Assembly (NCBI GenBank): GCA_028281895.1
Contig: JANQIZ010000137.1
Coordinates: 1 to 38,088, forward strand
Reading direction: 5' to 3'
DNA from: Dehalococcoidia bacterium
GTDB lineage: Bacteria; Chloroflexota; Dehalococcoidia; Lucifugimonadales; Lucifugimonadaceae
Length of the DNA: 38,088 bases
A program made the translations under genes and the position numbers. Below, one piece after another: positions 1 to 8,469 of this stretch. The notes under the pieces were generated by a model that worked only from the letters and a program-made list of their open reading frames with translations, did not search any database and was not told the origin of the DNA. How positions within the stretch are numbered: position 1 is the stretch's first letter; every line of letters starts with the position of its first letter.

Positions 1-1398
1 AAGAGAGGATGCGGTCGTATAGGTATCAAAGACGTACTTCCGCGCAAGGTTGGTCGTGCCTTCCTTGATCGAAATCGCGTCCAAGATCCTGTTCTGGACG
101 ATGTAGGGCTCCGGATAGCCCGTGATGTTGGCCGGCGTGTCCTTGCGAACTTTACTGCCCGTTCCAGAGTACGCGCTCGTCGCGTAGGCGGTGTCGGTCG
201 TCGCCCTGTACTCGAAATCGACCGACCACAGAACTGACGCACCGTCTTTCGCCTTGATCGTATTTGGATAGGCCGAGCGAACTGTCTGGCAACTACCCTC
301 CGAGTGATCGAGCAAGTACTGGTTCCAATCGACCTCTATCGTATTACCCCAGGGATCCTGAGCTGAGTCTAGATCCCAGCGATAAGTCACGGAACTACCG
401 GTGCAAGGGCCAGCCCAGTAGTCTCTCTCAGTATCGAACGTATAAAGAACCCCGCTCGGGTTTCTAACCTCCCACGATATGTCTCCTGAAGTATCGATCT
501 GGTCAACACGCAGGCCCTGATCCTGTTCAGTGAACCATTGCGTACCTGTATCAGGCCGGAGCCGAGTTGAAACGCCACCAAGGACTAAGAAGTACTCGTC
601 TGTTTCGTCATTGAAGAAAATATGGGGCAGATCCAGGGACCAACCCAGGCCCACCCAAGACCCGGTGTCCCGTTTGCTCTTCATTTCATCGACGGAAACA
701 CTGTTGTAGTTGAGAGAGAGATCGAGAGGTTGAAAACCGCCCCTCCCCGGAGGCAATTGAATCGGATACCTGTAAGTAGAGGCACCGGAGTTCAAGTTGA
801 CCTGGAAATCCAGCACCTGCCCTGCTAGCGAAAACGCAGATGTCGCGCTCATCCCAAAGATGCTGAAGTGGTCGGTCTTCGCACTCACTCGATGGTTGGC
901 AAGATCCCGTTCGGTTTCTAGAGGGACCCAGGCTTGAGTTTCGGGGTCGTACCAGACAATCGTGATGGACTGCCACATCATCCCGCCAAGATCATCAGGA
1001 TCGAACGTGGCATTCAGTGTCACAGGTGCGGCGAACTGAGTAACACGAGTGTGCTCTGCTTTGTCACGTGCAGTAAGATCCCAGACAGCCAGAAGCTTCC
1101 CTCCGCTTCCACTCCCGCGGGCAGGCTGTGGAACAATTGAGACCTCAAGGTCTTTTGTGACTAGATCCGGTGGAAGGACGAGTTCAAGGGAGTTATCAGC
1201 TAAAGATATTTTGGTGGTATGACCCGCGACAAAGTCACCCACGACAGGATCAGGTAAAGACTTAGGCTGATCAATTGGTCTGCCAACTTCCGGGGCAGCA
1301 GATCCGGCTTCGTGAGCACTTTGAGCATTGACTGCGATGCTCAGGAGTAGTGTTAGCCCCAAAACGAATACAAGTGACCTCGAAATCCGCTTGAACAT
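1..1398 (-). CDS. Secreted SpvB/Rhs (Tc-toxin-like) repeat protein, N-terminal part; runs off the left edge
   Basis: Minus-strand frame open from ATG at 1398 to the window edge, so it is absent from the ORF track. Reads MFKRISRSLVFVLGLTLLLSIAVNAQS (signal peptide) and later YPIQLPPGRGGFQPLDLSLNYNSVSVDEMKSKRDTGSWVGLGWSLDLPHIFF, typical of SpvB/Rhs-like N-termini. Confidence 0.8.
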   Translation of the reverse strand, partial: MFKRISRSLVFVLGLTLLLSIAVNAQSAHEAGSAAPEVGRPIDQPKSLPDPVVGDFVAGHTTKISLADNSLELVLPPDLVTKDLEVSIVPQPARGSGSGGKLLAVWDLTARDKAEHTRVTQFAAPVTLNATFDPDDLGGMMWQSITIVWYDPETQAWVPLETERDLANHRVSAKTDHFSIFGMSATSAFSLAGQVLDFQVNLNSGASTYRYPIQLPPGRGGFQPLDLSLNYNSVSVDEMKSKRDTGSWVGLGWSLDLPHIFFNDETDEYFLVLGGVSTRLRPDTGTQWFTEQDQGLRVDQIDTSGDISWEVRNPSGVLYTFDTERDYWAGPCTGSSVTYRWDLDSAQDPWGNTIEVDWNQYLLDHSEGSCQTVRSAYPNTIKAKDGASVLWSVDFEYRATTDTAYATSAYSGTGSKVRKDTPANITGYPEPYIVQNRILDAISIKEGTTNLARKYVFDTYTTASSL

Positions 1399-2049
1399 CT
1401 AACTGCTCTCCCTTTACGACGAATCCAAGAATCAAACTAATCTGTAGAGCGAGACTTTTTCTAGCCGAGATTTATGAGGCCAGAACTTAGGCCAAGTTCG
1501 CGAGTATCAGCAATAGAGGATCCGCTACTCCGCGATAACTGATTCGCCACTGATTCCTAGATAAACCGCTATGACTACATGGACGCTAGTCTCGGATAGG
1601 TCGCCGTAGCTCGGATCGCATGCAGGATGACGTCCTTCTTGATGCCATCGGTATCGAACGATGGCTTGCCTAAGTCATCTCCAGAAACACTGTCAGTGAT
1701 TGAGGCATCGGTGCCGCTCAGGCAGGCGTCTTCCATCGCTGATATGAATGCAGTCTTGTTTTCTGGTCACCTGAGGAAGTGGATTTCACAAGCTAGGTCT
1801 CGGACGTAGTCTTCGCTTCAGTGTGTGCCATATAGCGGGGGTGCAGAGGCTGGGAGGAGATCAGAAGGCACACCGCTCCGCACTCTCAGTGATTCAAGAC
1901 GAGCCCGTCACAATCATCTATGTTGTGCAAAGATTTTCTGCACGATTCGGGATAGCTAATGCGCCATAGAAGAGTGGGAATCGCACTAGTCTAGGGGCGA
2001 AGTCTGACGGAACAACTAAGCGTGAGTGCCACGGAAACTCTTAGCGGCA

Positions 2050-2709
2050 TCAGTTCTCCGGCTCGATAACGAATAGGCCTCGCTGTACCGCGCTGACGAC
2101 TGCCTGAGTCCGGTTGCTGGCTCCGAGCTTGCCGTAAACAGTGGTTAACCGAGCTCTCACAGCGCTATCTGATATTTGAAGTTCCATGGCGATTTGCTCA
2201 TTAGAAAGGCCGCTGGGAAGGAGGCGGATAACATCCTTTTCGCCGGGTGTGAGCGCCTCTGAGTCAAGTTCAGTTACCCCTGGTGTACGGATCCAGTCGG
2301 TCATCCAGCGCGACGCAGCTTCCGAATAGCTGTTACACCCGTGACAGATCGATAACAATGCGTTGGCTACGGCAACCGATGGCAAATCCTTAGTCAGGTA
2401 CCCGTTCACTCTCAGTCCGCATGCTTTGGCCACGTAAGGCTCCGCTCCATAGTTAGTAAACACTGCGATTCGAGTCGAATGAGATATCTCTTGGATCGGC
2501 CTAACCAGATCAAGGCCATTGCGTGCGTCAGCCAACTGAATATCTAGTACAACCAGATCCGGTGTATACCTTCTGCATGACTCGAGTATGTCGGCGACCC
2601 GTCCTGTTTCTCCAACTATCTCAAAGTGGCCAAGCTCGGATAAAGCTCGCTTGAGCCCGTCCCTAGTCATCGGGTGGTCGTCAGCTAGTAGCACTCGAAA
2701 CAAATTCAT
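2050..2709 (-). CDS. NarL/LuxR-family response regulator (ComA-like)
   Basis: Receiver domain (MNLFRVLLADDHPMTRDGLKRAL...DLVVLDIQL...YLTKD) and C-terminal LuxR HTH (LTPGEKDVIRLLPSGLSNEQIAMELQISDSAVRARLTTVYGKLGASNRTQAV). The ORF extends to 2751, but the Met at 2709 starts the receiver. Confidence 0.92.
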   Translation of the reverse strand: MNLFRVLLADDHPMTRDGLKRALSELGHFEIVGETGRVADILESCRRYTPDLVVLDIQLADARNGLDLVRPIQEISHSTRIAVFTNYGAEPYVAKACGLRVNGYLTKDLPSVAVANALLSICHGCNSYSEAASRWMTDWIRTPGVTELDSEALTPGEKDVIRLLPSGLSNEQIAMELQISDSAVRARLTTVYGKLGASNRTQAVVSAVQRGLFVIEPEN

Positions 2710-5053
2710 CTCCGTGACGATCGGACGTATCGACTCGCTGATATTCAGCACTTGGTGGCAAAACGACCTTGATCAGTGCTCCTCCTCTGGCCTCAGTATC
2801 TCTGATTTCTAGGTAACCACCGTTCTGCTTAGCTTTGAGTTCGATCAGTCGTAGCCCAAGTCCACGGCTCGACTCCTGATCGTAGCCTGTGCCAGAAAAC
2901 CCTATTCCATCATCGCTAATACACACTGTGGTGCCATTTGCATGAGAGCAGAGTGTGATTTCAACTCGCTTGGCCTTGGAATGCTTCTTAGCATTGTTGA
3001 GTGCCTCTTGGACAATCCTATAGATGATTAACTCATATTCTTCTTCATAATCTCGATCGGGCTGAAGACCTCTAACCGTCAAAGATACTTGCAAATCTGA
3101 CTCTGTCTCAGTTCGTCTCGCCATAGCACGAAGCGAATCGACCAACCCCAAATGTGTGAGCTCGATAGGACTTAAGGAGGCACTGCTGCCGCGTAGCTCT
3201 TCTACGGCATTGCGCAGCGTTTGGGTGTATTCGTTGGGCATCCCGAAACGCCAGCCTTCTGAAAGCACGTGTGCGACCTTCTGTAACGGTCCATCATGAA
3301 TGAACTCAGCAGCTGCTCGTTTCTCTCGTTCACCGACGTCGATAATCAATGACGTCGTCTGTCTCAACTCAGACGTCTTGATAGTTAGTTCGCGTGCTTG
3401 GTACCTCAGTTGATCCAGGAGAATCAATCGAGCGAGCGCGGATGCAAGTGTGTTCGAAGAAGTCTCAAACGCTGCGCGATCTGCTGCGGTATACGACTCT
3501 CCATTTTTCTTGGGTCCAAGAAATAAAAGCATCGTCTCATCTGGATTTTGGCTTCGTGCAACCACACTTATAAGTGCATTACCATCTTCTGGGTACGCAC
3601 TGATTAGAATGCATTTACCGACGTCGAACTCGGCTATTGAGACTAACTGGCTTGTATCTTTCGCCATTGAATCATCGCTTTCTCCGGCGATAGAATCTCT
3701 GGTTGCTTGACTATGGTTTAATGTAATGAAGCTCACCGATCTCGCACCGAGAGAACGATACAGCGAACCTCCGACCTGATCTCGAATCTCCGATATACTT
3801 TCTGCCAGGGCTGCCGCTGTTGATATTCCCAGTACCAGGTCAGTGTGACTGTCAAAATCGCGATAGAGCAACTTGTCTGTGAAAGAGAATGCAACTGATC
3901 TTACCGCTGGTACAAGAGGCGCTATGATAGTGGTAGTAATTATGATCAGTATGTATGAACTTGTGCCCACTTCGTCTAGTATACCGAGTATCTGCGCTAA
4001 AGGAAGCACCAATAACATAAAGCCGACAATTGTAATCGATACTATTATATAGGCGAAACCCCGATGAATAAAACGCCGTATTCCCATCATTTCATGGCGG
4101 AGTATTGCGAACGTTGTAACAAAAGGGATTATCAATGCAGCGAGAGCAAGTACTTCAGCACTGACGATTTCGCCTCTGCCGAAAGAGGCAGACAAAGAAA
4201 CTAACAGCGCGAACGGCATGACTGCTACGAACAGACCGAGCGTCATGATGCGTAGCTGCTCGCGTAGCACTGCGGATTGACTGGTAAACCACCGCGTAGC
4301 AAGTATTCCCAGGCCACCCAGGAATCCTGCCGCGAGGAAAATCTGATCTGCCTGAATTGCGAGTTCGAATAGCTCTGGGAGACTGGTGTTGACCAGCGTC
4401 CACAAGGCATTCAGAGAAACAGCGATCACTCCTAGCAAGGCTAGTATGATTTTTCGGCGACCCATCACTAGGTCTTGAGATCCGAGCGTCAGGGCGAAGC
4501 CGACAAAAGCGACGGGTAGGAACTGCAAGAGGTACCCGGTGAACACTAGAGACCGGATCTGGTTTGATGATGCTGCAGGCCCCAGTATCATCAAACCAGC
4601 TACAAGGAAAGAAAATGCTGCGTACCAGAAACGTTCCGGTCGCAATGACTGTCTGGTAGCCACAGCCAATCCCGAAAGAGCAAAGGCGACTGCCGATAGA
4701 AACATTCCCGCCGCGAGACTCGGTTTGATAGATCCACCTGAGTTGTCATGCTCAATCAATGCTCCCGAGTTCGCCATGCGAGCTACGAATGAGCGGCCCA
4801 CATCTGACTTGTGTCCATTATCGATCTCAACGGGAACGCCATCTATTGAAATCAACAGATCGCCAGGACGCGCTCCTGCTTCCCAGGCATAGCTACCTGG
4901 ATGAACCGCGGTCAGAACGAACTCATCGCCAATGGGGTCAAACTCGAATCCCAAGCGATGACTTGCGACGAAGTCGGATATGCCCGTAGCTGATGCAAGT
5001 AGCACGGTAGCCACAAGGAGCAGGATGACGAAAGTCGGGGCGTTTCGCCTCAT
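2681..5053 (-). CDS. Multi-TM sensor histidine kinase (ComP-like; HisKA_3/HATPase_c) with an N-terminal PDZ-like extracytoplasmic segment
   Basis: N-terminal TM, then a PDZ-like segment (AWEAGARPGDLLISIDGVPVE), many hydrophobic helices, an H-box (EKRAAAEFIHDGPLQKVAHVL), an N-box (YRIVQEALNNAKKHSKAKRVEITL) and G-boxes (DDGIGFS...RGLGLRLIELKAKQNGG). Overlaps the regulator. Confidence 0.92.
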   Translation of the reverse strand: MRRNAPTFVILLLVATVLLASATGISDFVASHRLGFEFDPIGDEFVLTAVHPGSYAWEAGARPGDLLISIDGVPVEIDNGHKSDVGRSFVARMANSGALIEHDNSGGSIKPSLAAGMFLSAVAFALSGLAVATRQSLRPERFWYAAFSFLVAGLMILGPAASSNQIRSLVFTGYLLQFLPVAFVGFALTLGSQDLVMGRRKIILALLGVIAVSLNALWTLVNTSLPELFELAIQADQIFLAAGFLGGLGILATRWFTSQSAVLREQLRIMTLGLFVAVMPFALLVSLSASFGRGEIVSAEVLALAALIIPFVTTFAILRHEMMGIRRFIHRGFAYIIVSITIVGFMLLVLPLAQILGILDEVGTSSYILIIITTTIIAPLVPAVRSVAFSFTDKLLYRDFDSHTDLVLGISTAAALAESISEIRDQVGGSLYRSLGARSVSFITLNHSQATRDSIAGESDDSMAKDTSQLVSIAEFDVGKCILISAYPEDGNALISVVARSQNPDETMLLFLGPKKNGESYTAADRAAFETSSNTLASALARLILLDQLRYQARELTIKTSELRQTTSLIIDVGEREKRAAAEFIHDGPLQKVAHVLSEGWRFGMPNEYTQTLRNAVEELRGSSASLSPIELTHLGLVDSLRAMARRTETESDLQVSLTVRGLQPDRDYEEEYELIIYRIVQEALNNAKKHSKAKRVEITLCSHANGTTVCISDDGIGFSGTGYDQESSRGLGLRLIELKAKQNGGYLEIRDTEARGGALIKVVLPPSAEYQRVDTSDRHGDEFVSSATS

Positions 5054-5131
5054 TCGGAACTACGATCGATGCTACGCGCGTGATCCCAACCGCTTCTGCA
5101 GGTAGGGCGACAGTGTAGAAAGTCTGATTCG

Positions 5132-6043
5132 TCAACGCAACATCTCCGCGACGGTCGAATCTCGATTGATATTCGTGATCTGGTCAGCGAGCCTCGCTGC
5201 CTTTTGTTTTGCGGCTAAAGCGACAGCGATAGAGAAGATGTACGGGAGTGGTTGCCTGGATCCACTCGACGTACCAGAGTTATCTTCAAACTTCTGACTC
5301 ATGTACTGGCTCTCAAAAGCCAGTGGCAGTGTGTTTTTGCTCAGTGCCCGGTCTGTACTTTCCGGTCCACAAGGCCATGCGCCCTCAATGTCGTTCGCGA
5401 CCTGCATGCACAGGCCCAGTGCTCGCCCAAATCTAGCGTGGAGATCGATCACTGAAGCATCTTCAGTTGCTGATACGGCACCCAGTCTGGCGGCAAGTTC
5501 ACCAATCGAGCCAGATTTTTGTTCGCTTATGGCGAGTGCCGAAGCCACCGATCTGTTCGCTGGATCGATTATGCGGTTGTCGTCGTGCTGACCGGACATT
5601 GCCATCAGTTGGAATCGACTGAACTCAGATACAGCGGCGAGCCTGCGTGAGTCGGGAATTGCTGAAGGTCCGTTGACTGAGAGTGCGGTATTGGAGAGGA
5701 CGATCAACGCCGTTATCAACTCTGCCACAGGAGCCGCGCTTAGCGCATCGACGACAGAAGGATCGTCGTCGTCCTGAAGATCGTCGAGAGCGTCACCGGC
5801 AGCTAGAAAACACTCCATAGCGACGCCTAGGTGAGCCGCATCCTCCACTGATCCACCTTTCGAGGAGTGGAAAGTGAGCATGGGCAGAACAGCCAGCGGG
5901 TCCCATGCATCAGGATTCAATAGTCGCGGTGGCTTCGACAGTTGAGCCACCACCCTTCTTTTCAGATCGGTTGGTAGCCCAACTGTCGTGATGAATCCAG
6001 ACAGCTGGCTTCTAACTAGTTCGTTGGCTTCGGCCGCGAGCAT
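5132..6043 (-). CDS. ComQ-like polyprenyl synthase family protein (candidate pheromone-modifying isoprenyl transferase)
   Basis: First Asp-rich motif AAGDALDDLQDDDD (DDxxD) and second motif CMQVANDIEGAW (NDxxG-like). GGAG precedes ATG at 6043; the ORF track uses an upstream TTG at 6055. Confidence 0.82.
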   Translation of the reverse strand: MLAAEANELVRSQLSGFITTVGLPTDLKRRVVAQLSKPPRLLNPDAWDPLAVLPMLTFHSSKGGSVEDAAHLGVAMECFLAAGDALDDLQDDDDPSVVDALSAAPVAELITALIVLSNTALSVNGPSAIPDSRRLAAVSEFSRFQLMAMSGQHDDNRIIDPANRSVASALAISEQKSGSIGELAARLGAVSATEDASVIDLHARFGRALGLCMQVANDIEGAWPCGPESTDRALSKNTLPLAFESQYMSQKFEDNSGTSSGSRQPLPYIFSIAVALAAKQKAARLADQITNINRDSTVAEMLR

Positions 6044-6070
6044 GTGTCGCTCCAATAGTCGAACGATCTA

Positions 6071-6295
6071 TCAGCCGTGCCAGCCGTTCCTGATGATCCG
6101 AGGGACCTCTCCAATTGGGCGACCGTCTGAGCCAAGTACCTGGACGTGCTGCTCAAGTTGCTCGACGATTTGGTCGCATTCATGAGAATCGAACCCCAGA
6201 AGTGCGATTTTCCCTCGTATTTCTTCCGTCTTTTCGTCCTTTGCCATCGCATCGGCGAAAGACGTTACGGCGTCACGCTCGAGAACAGAAGTCAT
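6071..6295 (-). CDS. ComX-like pheromone precursor, about 74 aa
   Basis: MTSVLERDAVTSFADAMAKDEKTEEIRGKIALLGFDSHECDQIVEQLEQHVQVLGSDGRPIGEVPRIIRNGWHG. Shares LxGFDxxExxxI(I/V) with B. subtilis ComX ([15 protein letters not shown]) and has Trp third from the C-terminus (ComX ends RQWGD). AAGGAG lies 7 nt before ATG 6295; an alternative ATG is at 6301. Same strand and 27 nt upstream of the comQ-like gene. Confidence 0.82.
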   Translation of the reverse strand: MTSVLERDAVTSFADAMAKDEKTEEIRGKIALLGFDSHECDQIVEQLEQHVQVLGSDGRPIGEVPRIIRNGWHG

Positions 6296-6382
6296 CGACA
6301 TACTCCTTATGTAGGTCGTTTGCTTGGGAAGTGATCCCTGCGGCCCGAACCTAATCGAAGACAGTTTCATCCGCTATGGACG

Positions 6383-6427
6383 ACCTGCCAGGTTTGGATG
6401 TTCACTCAGCCAGAAAAAACTGGCAGG
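6383..6427. promoter_or_regulatory. Inverted-repeat cluster in the divergent region upstream of the comX-like gene
   Basis: ACCTGCCAGGT (6383-6393), GCCAG-AAAAAA-CTGGC (6409-6424) and CTGGCAGG (6420-6427). CCTGCCAG and CTGGCAGG are exact reverse complements. Confidence 0.45.
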
Positions 6428-6481
6428 GTGGCTATCCCGAGATAGACGAAGTGATATGCGAGCTCAAGCTATGTTGTAGAT

Positions 6482-6847
6482 GTGTCAGTGGTTTCGTTCA
6501 GAATGCACAGCACTCAGGCGGACGAGTTGCCACATGTTCTCGCCAATACATCTAGGCAAAGGAAGTCGCCTGTGTCGGGCTCGGAACCTGCTAGCGCGAT
6601 ACATGAATACATAGCGATACTCATGAAGAGGATCGAACTAGACCGTCTGGCGTACCGTTCGTTCTCTGCGGCTTCTCTTGGGTCAGAGATGAGATATCAC
6701 CAGAGCCGAATCGACCACACGCAAGACTTAATCGTGATATTGACTATCCTTGAGAAGATCATGTCGTTGCAGAGCGAACTTTTTGATCAAGTCAGAGGCT
6801 CGGCTAGGCACGACAGAGAACGAATTGTTCGCCGATCGGCTGACTGA
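6482..6847 (+). CDS. Hypothetical protein divergent from the comX-like gene
   Basis: 121-aa ORF (GTG start) with amphipathic helical composition; no recognised domain. Confidence 0.45.
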   Translation: MSVVSFRMHSTQADELPHVLANTSRQRKSPVSGSEPASAIHEYIAILMKRIELDRLAYRSFSAASLGSEMRYHQSRIDHTQDLIVILTILEKIMSLQSELFDQVRGSARHDRERIVRRSAD

Positions 6848-6980
6848 AAACTGCGACGTCGGTCGCTCGTCAGACCGCCGAGAGACCAGAAGCGCGGTTT
6901 ATTAAGCTCGTAACGGATGAGCTGTCTAGTTCCAACCGAGGGGTTCGCCGAGTCAGATCCGCACAGCGAGTGAAGGAAGG

Positions 6981-7608
6981 GTGTGCCTCGAGAGTCGGTG
7001 CACAAGACTATCGAGCATTGCTCGGTGTGGTCACTGCGGCGGGCCGTTGGTTGGAAAGTCAGGTTCTGCCTACAAGGGACGGCGATACAGGAGCTATGTC
7101 TGTTCGAACGTCAACAAGGCGCTGGCAGTCCGTGGTTACTACAACGGGCATGCAGCAAGAAAGCTGGAGGCTGCGGTTCTTGAATACCTGAGCCAGTTCA
7201 GCGATCCGAAGCGTGTGAAGGAGTTACTGGCAGAGAGCGACTCATCGAGGTCTAGACAGAGAAAGAAGGAACTGAAGGGGCTTGAGAGGAAGCTAGCTTC
7301 CCTGGACAGGGACTTTCAGAAGAATCTGAAGTATCTGAAGAAGGGTCTGCTCAACGAGGAGGAGTTCGCCAAGACGAACACGCCTCAGCGGAATGACAGT
7401 GTGCAGACAGAGTCACGGCTGGCGGAGCTTCGGCTGGAGCTAGAGGAAGCGGAAGTCGGCTAAGGCTTCTGCTTCCACCCTGCCCTCGCAGATCAAGTCG
7501 TTCGTGGAGTCTTTCGAGACGCTTGAAACGCCGAAAGCCATTCTTCAGACGATCCTGAAAGCGGCCTACATATGGCGGGATGGAAGAATCGAGTTGGAGT
7601 TCAGGTAG
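6981..7608 (+). pseudogene. Large serine recombinase remnant (zinc-ribbon, coiled-coil and C-terminal tail)
   Basis: ORF 6981-7463 reads LSSIARCGHCGGPLVGKS...YRSYVCSNVNKA...ARKLEAAVLEYLSQF plus a Lys/Glu-rich coiled coil. After the stop, downstream sequence gives SQIKSFVESFETLETPKAILQTILKAAYIWRDGRIELEFR*, a typical recombinase tail. The catalytic N-terminus is missing. Confidence 0.8.
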
Positions 7609-7851
7609 CGCAGGTGTTCAGAACACCTCAAACCGGCTTATCCGTATCAAGAGATCCTAGATCTGCTGAGGAGACTGAACCGAGAGTAATCGCTTGGCTT
7701 AGAGAGGCGATTGATGACCTGGAAAGAAGTATTGAGCGGGAGGACTAAGATCATAACCCCCGTAATTCGCCGCGTTGTTGGGATCCTTCACTTGAAGGTC
7801 AGCAGCCAGATCTGGTGATCGCGACCGGCAGTCGCGTGCAACTCTGTGTTC

Positions 7852-7889
7852 ATGGTGGAGACTGGCGAGAGTCGAACTCCCGGATGAAC
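7852..7889. repeat. Left copy of a 38-bp direct repeat; tmRNA/tRNA 3'-end-like (candidate att site)
   Basis: atggtggagactggcgagagtcgaactcccggatgaac matches 29439-29476 with 3 mismatches. The reverse complement ends ...GAGTTCGACTCTCGCCAGTCTCCACCA (T-loop TTCGACT plus CCA end). Confidence 0.75.
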
Positions 7890-8208
7890 ACCGAACAATG
7901 GGTCATCAGAGCAAGGAAACGACGCATTGGCACCAAAATCTCAGAAAACTCCAAGTCCCGGCTGTCGGTCAATCGCCCCTCCAATCCACCGACCTTGGGA
8001 CAAGATCCACCTCACCAGGCGGTGCAACATGACAAGGATGCGACGGGAGTGTCCAAGGCGCACGACTCCGCTTCTCGGAAAGGACGCATAAACTACTGGG
8101 AGATACCACGGCCAAGACAGTAGAACGCCGGACGTTACGACCGAGCTCTCAACCGTCGATTTGGCCAATCGCCGCTGGTACACGTTAATCATGCGAAGGA
8201 GGAGTCAG

Positions 8209-8412
8209 TTGCAGAATCCGAATGATTCGATCACCTCTGAAATCAAACCGTTGCTCTTCCGATTTTCAGAGCCCGTTGAACAACTCGACATGCCGGGCCA
8301 CTATTCAGAAGAAAAGCAATGCTGGGAGTTTGGTGTGGATGAGAGCGACAAATATGCCTTGATGGGCACAGACACGTCCATCAAGATTGAGGGCCCAGGT
8401 GATGAGGACTAG
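8209..8412 (+). CDS. Candidate graspetide (ATP-grasp-modified RiPP) precursor, 67 aa
   Basis: TTG start 6 nt after AAGGAGG. Reads MQNPNDSITSEIKPLLFRFSEPVEQLDMPGHYSEEKQCWEFGVDESDKYALMGTDTSIKIEGPGDED: a leader with PLLFRFSEPV and a C-terminal core rich in Thr/Ser/Lys and Asp/Glu. Lies 57 nt upstream of the ATP-grasp gene. Confidence 0.65.
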   Translation: MQNPNDSITSEIKPLLFRFSEPVEQLDMPGHYSEEKQCWEFGVDESDKYALMGTDTSIKIEGPGDED

Positions 8413-8469
8413 TAGCGTGCAAGTAGCCACAACCAGATCGCCGTTGCAGAACCGGTAATACTGCGACTC

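Noticed and set aside
1627-1809. Plus-strand ORF MTSFLMPSVSNDG...
   Set aside because: Short ORF in an intergenic zone with no RBS or recognisable domain; likely spurious.
7660-7749. Short frame ...EETEPRVIAWLREAIDDLERSIERED*
   Set aside because: Plausible coding tail but too short and without a start or known family; left unannotated.
7815-8123. ORF MIATGSRVQLCVHGGDWRESNSRMNTEQW...
   Set aside because: Runs through the tmRNA-like repeat; composition looks non-coding. Explained better as an att/RNA remnant.
7853-8200. Complete tmRNA gene on the minus strand
   Set aside because: Only the 3'-end-like segment is visible. I could not find a matching 5' end or tag-peptide reading frame, so only a repeat/att remnant is claimed.
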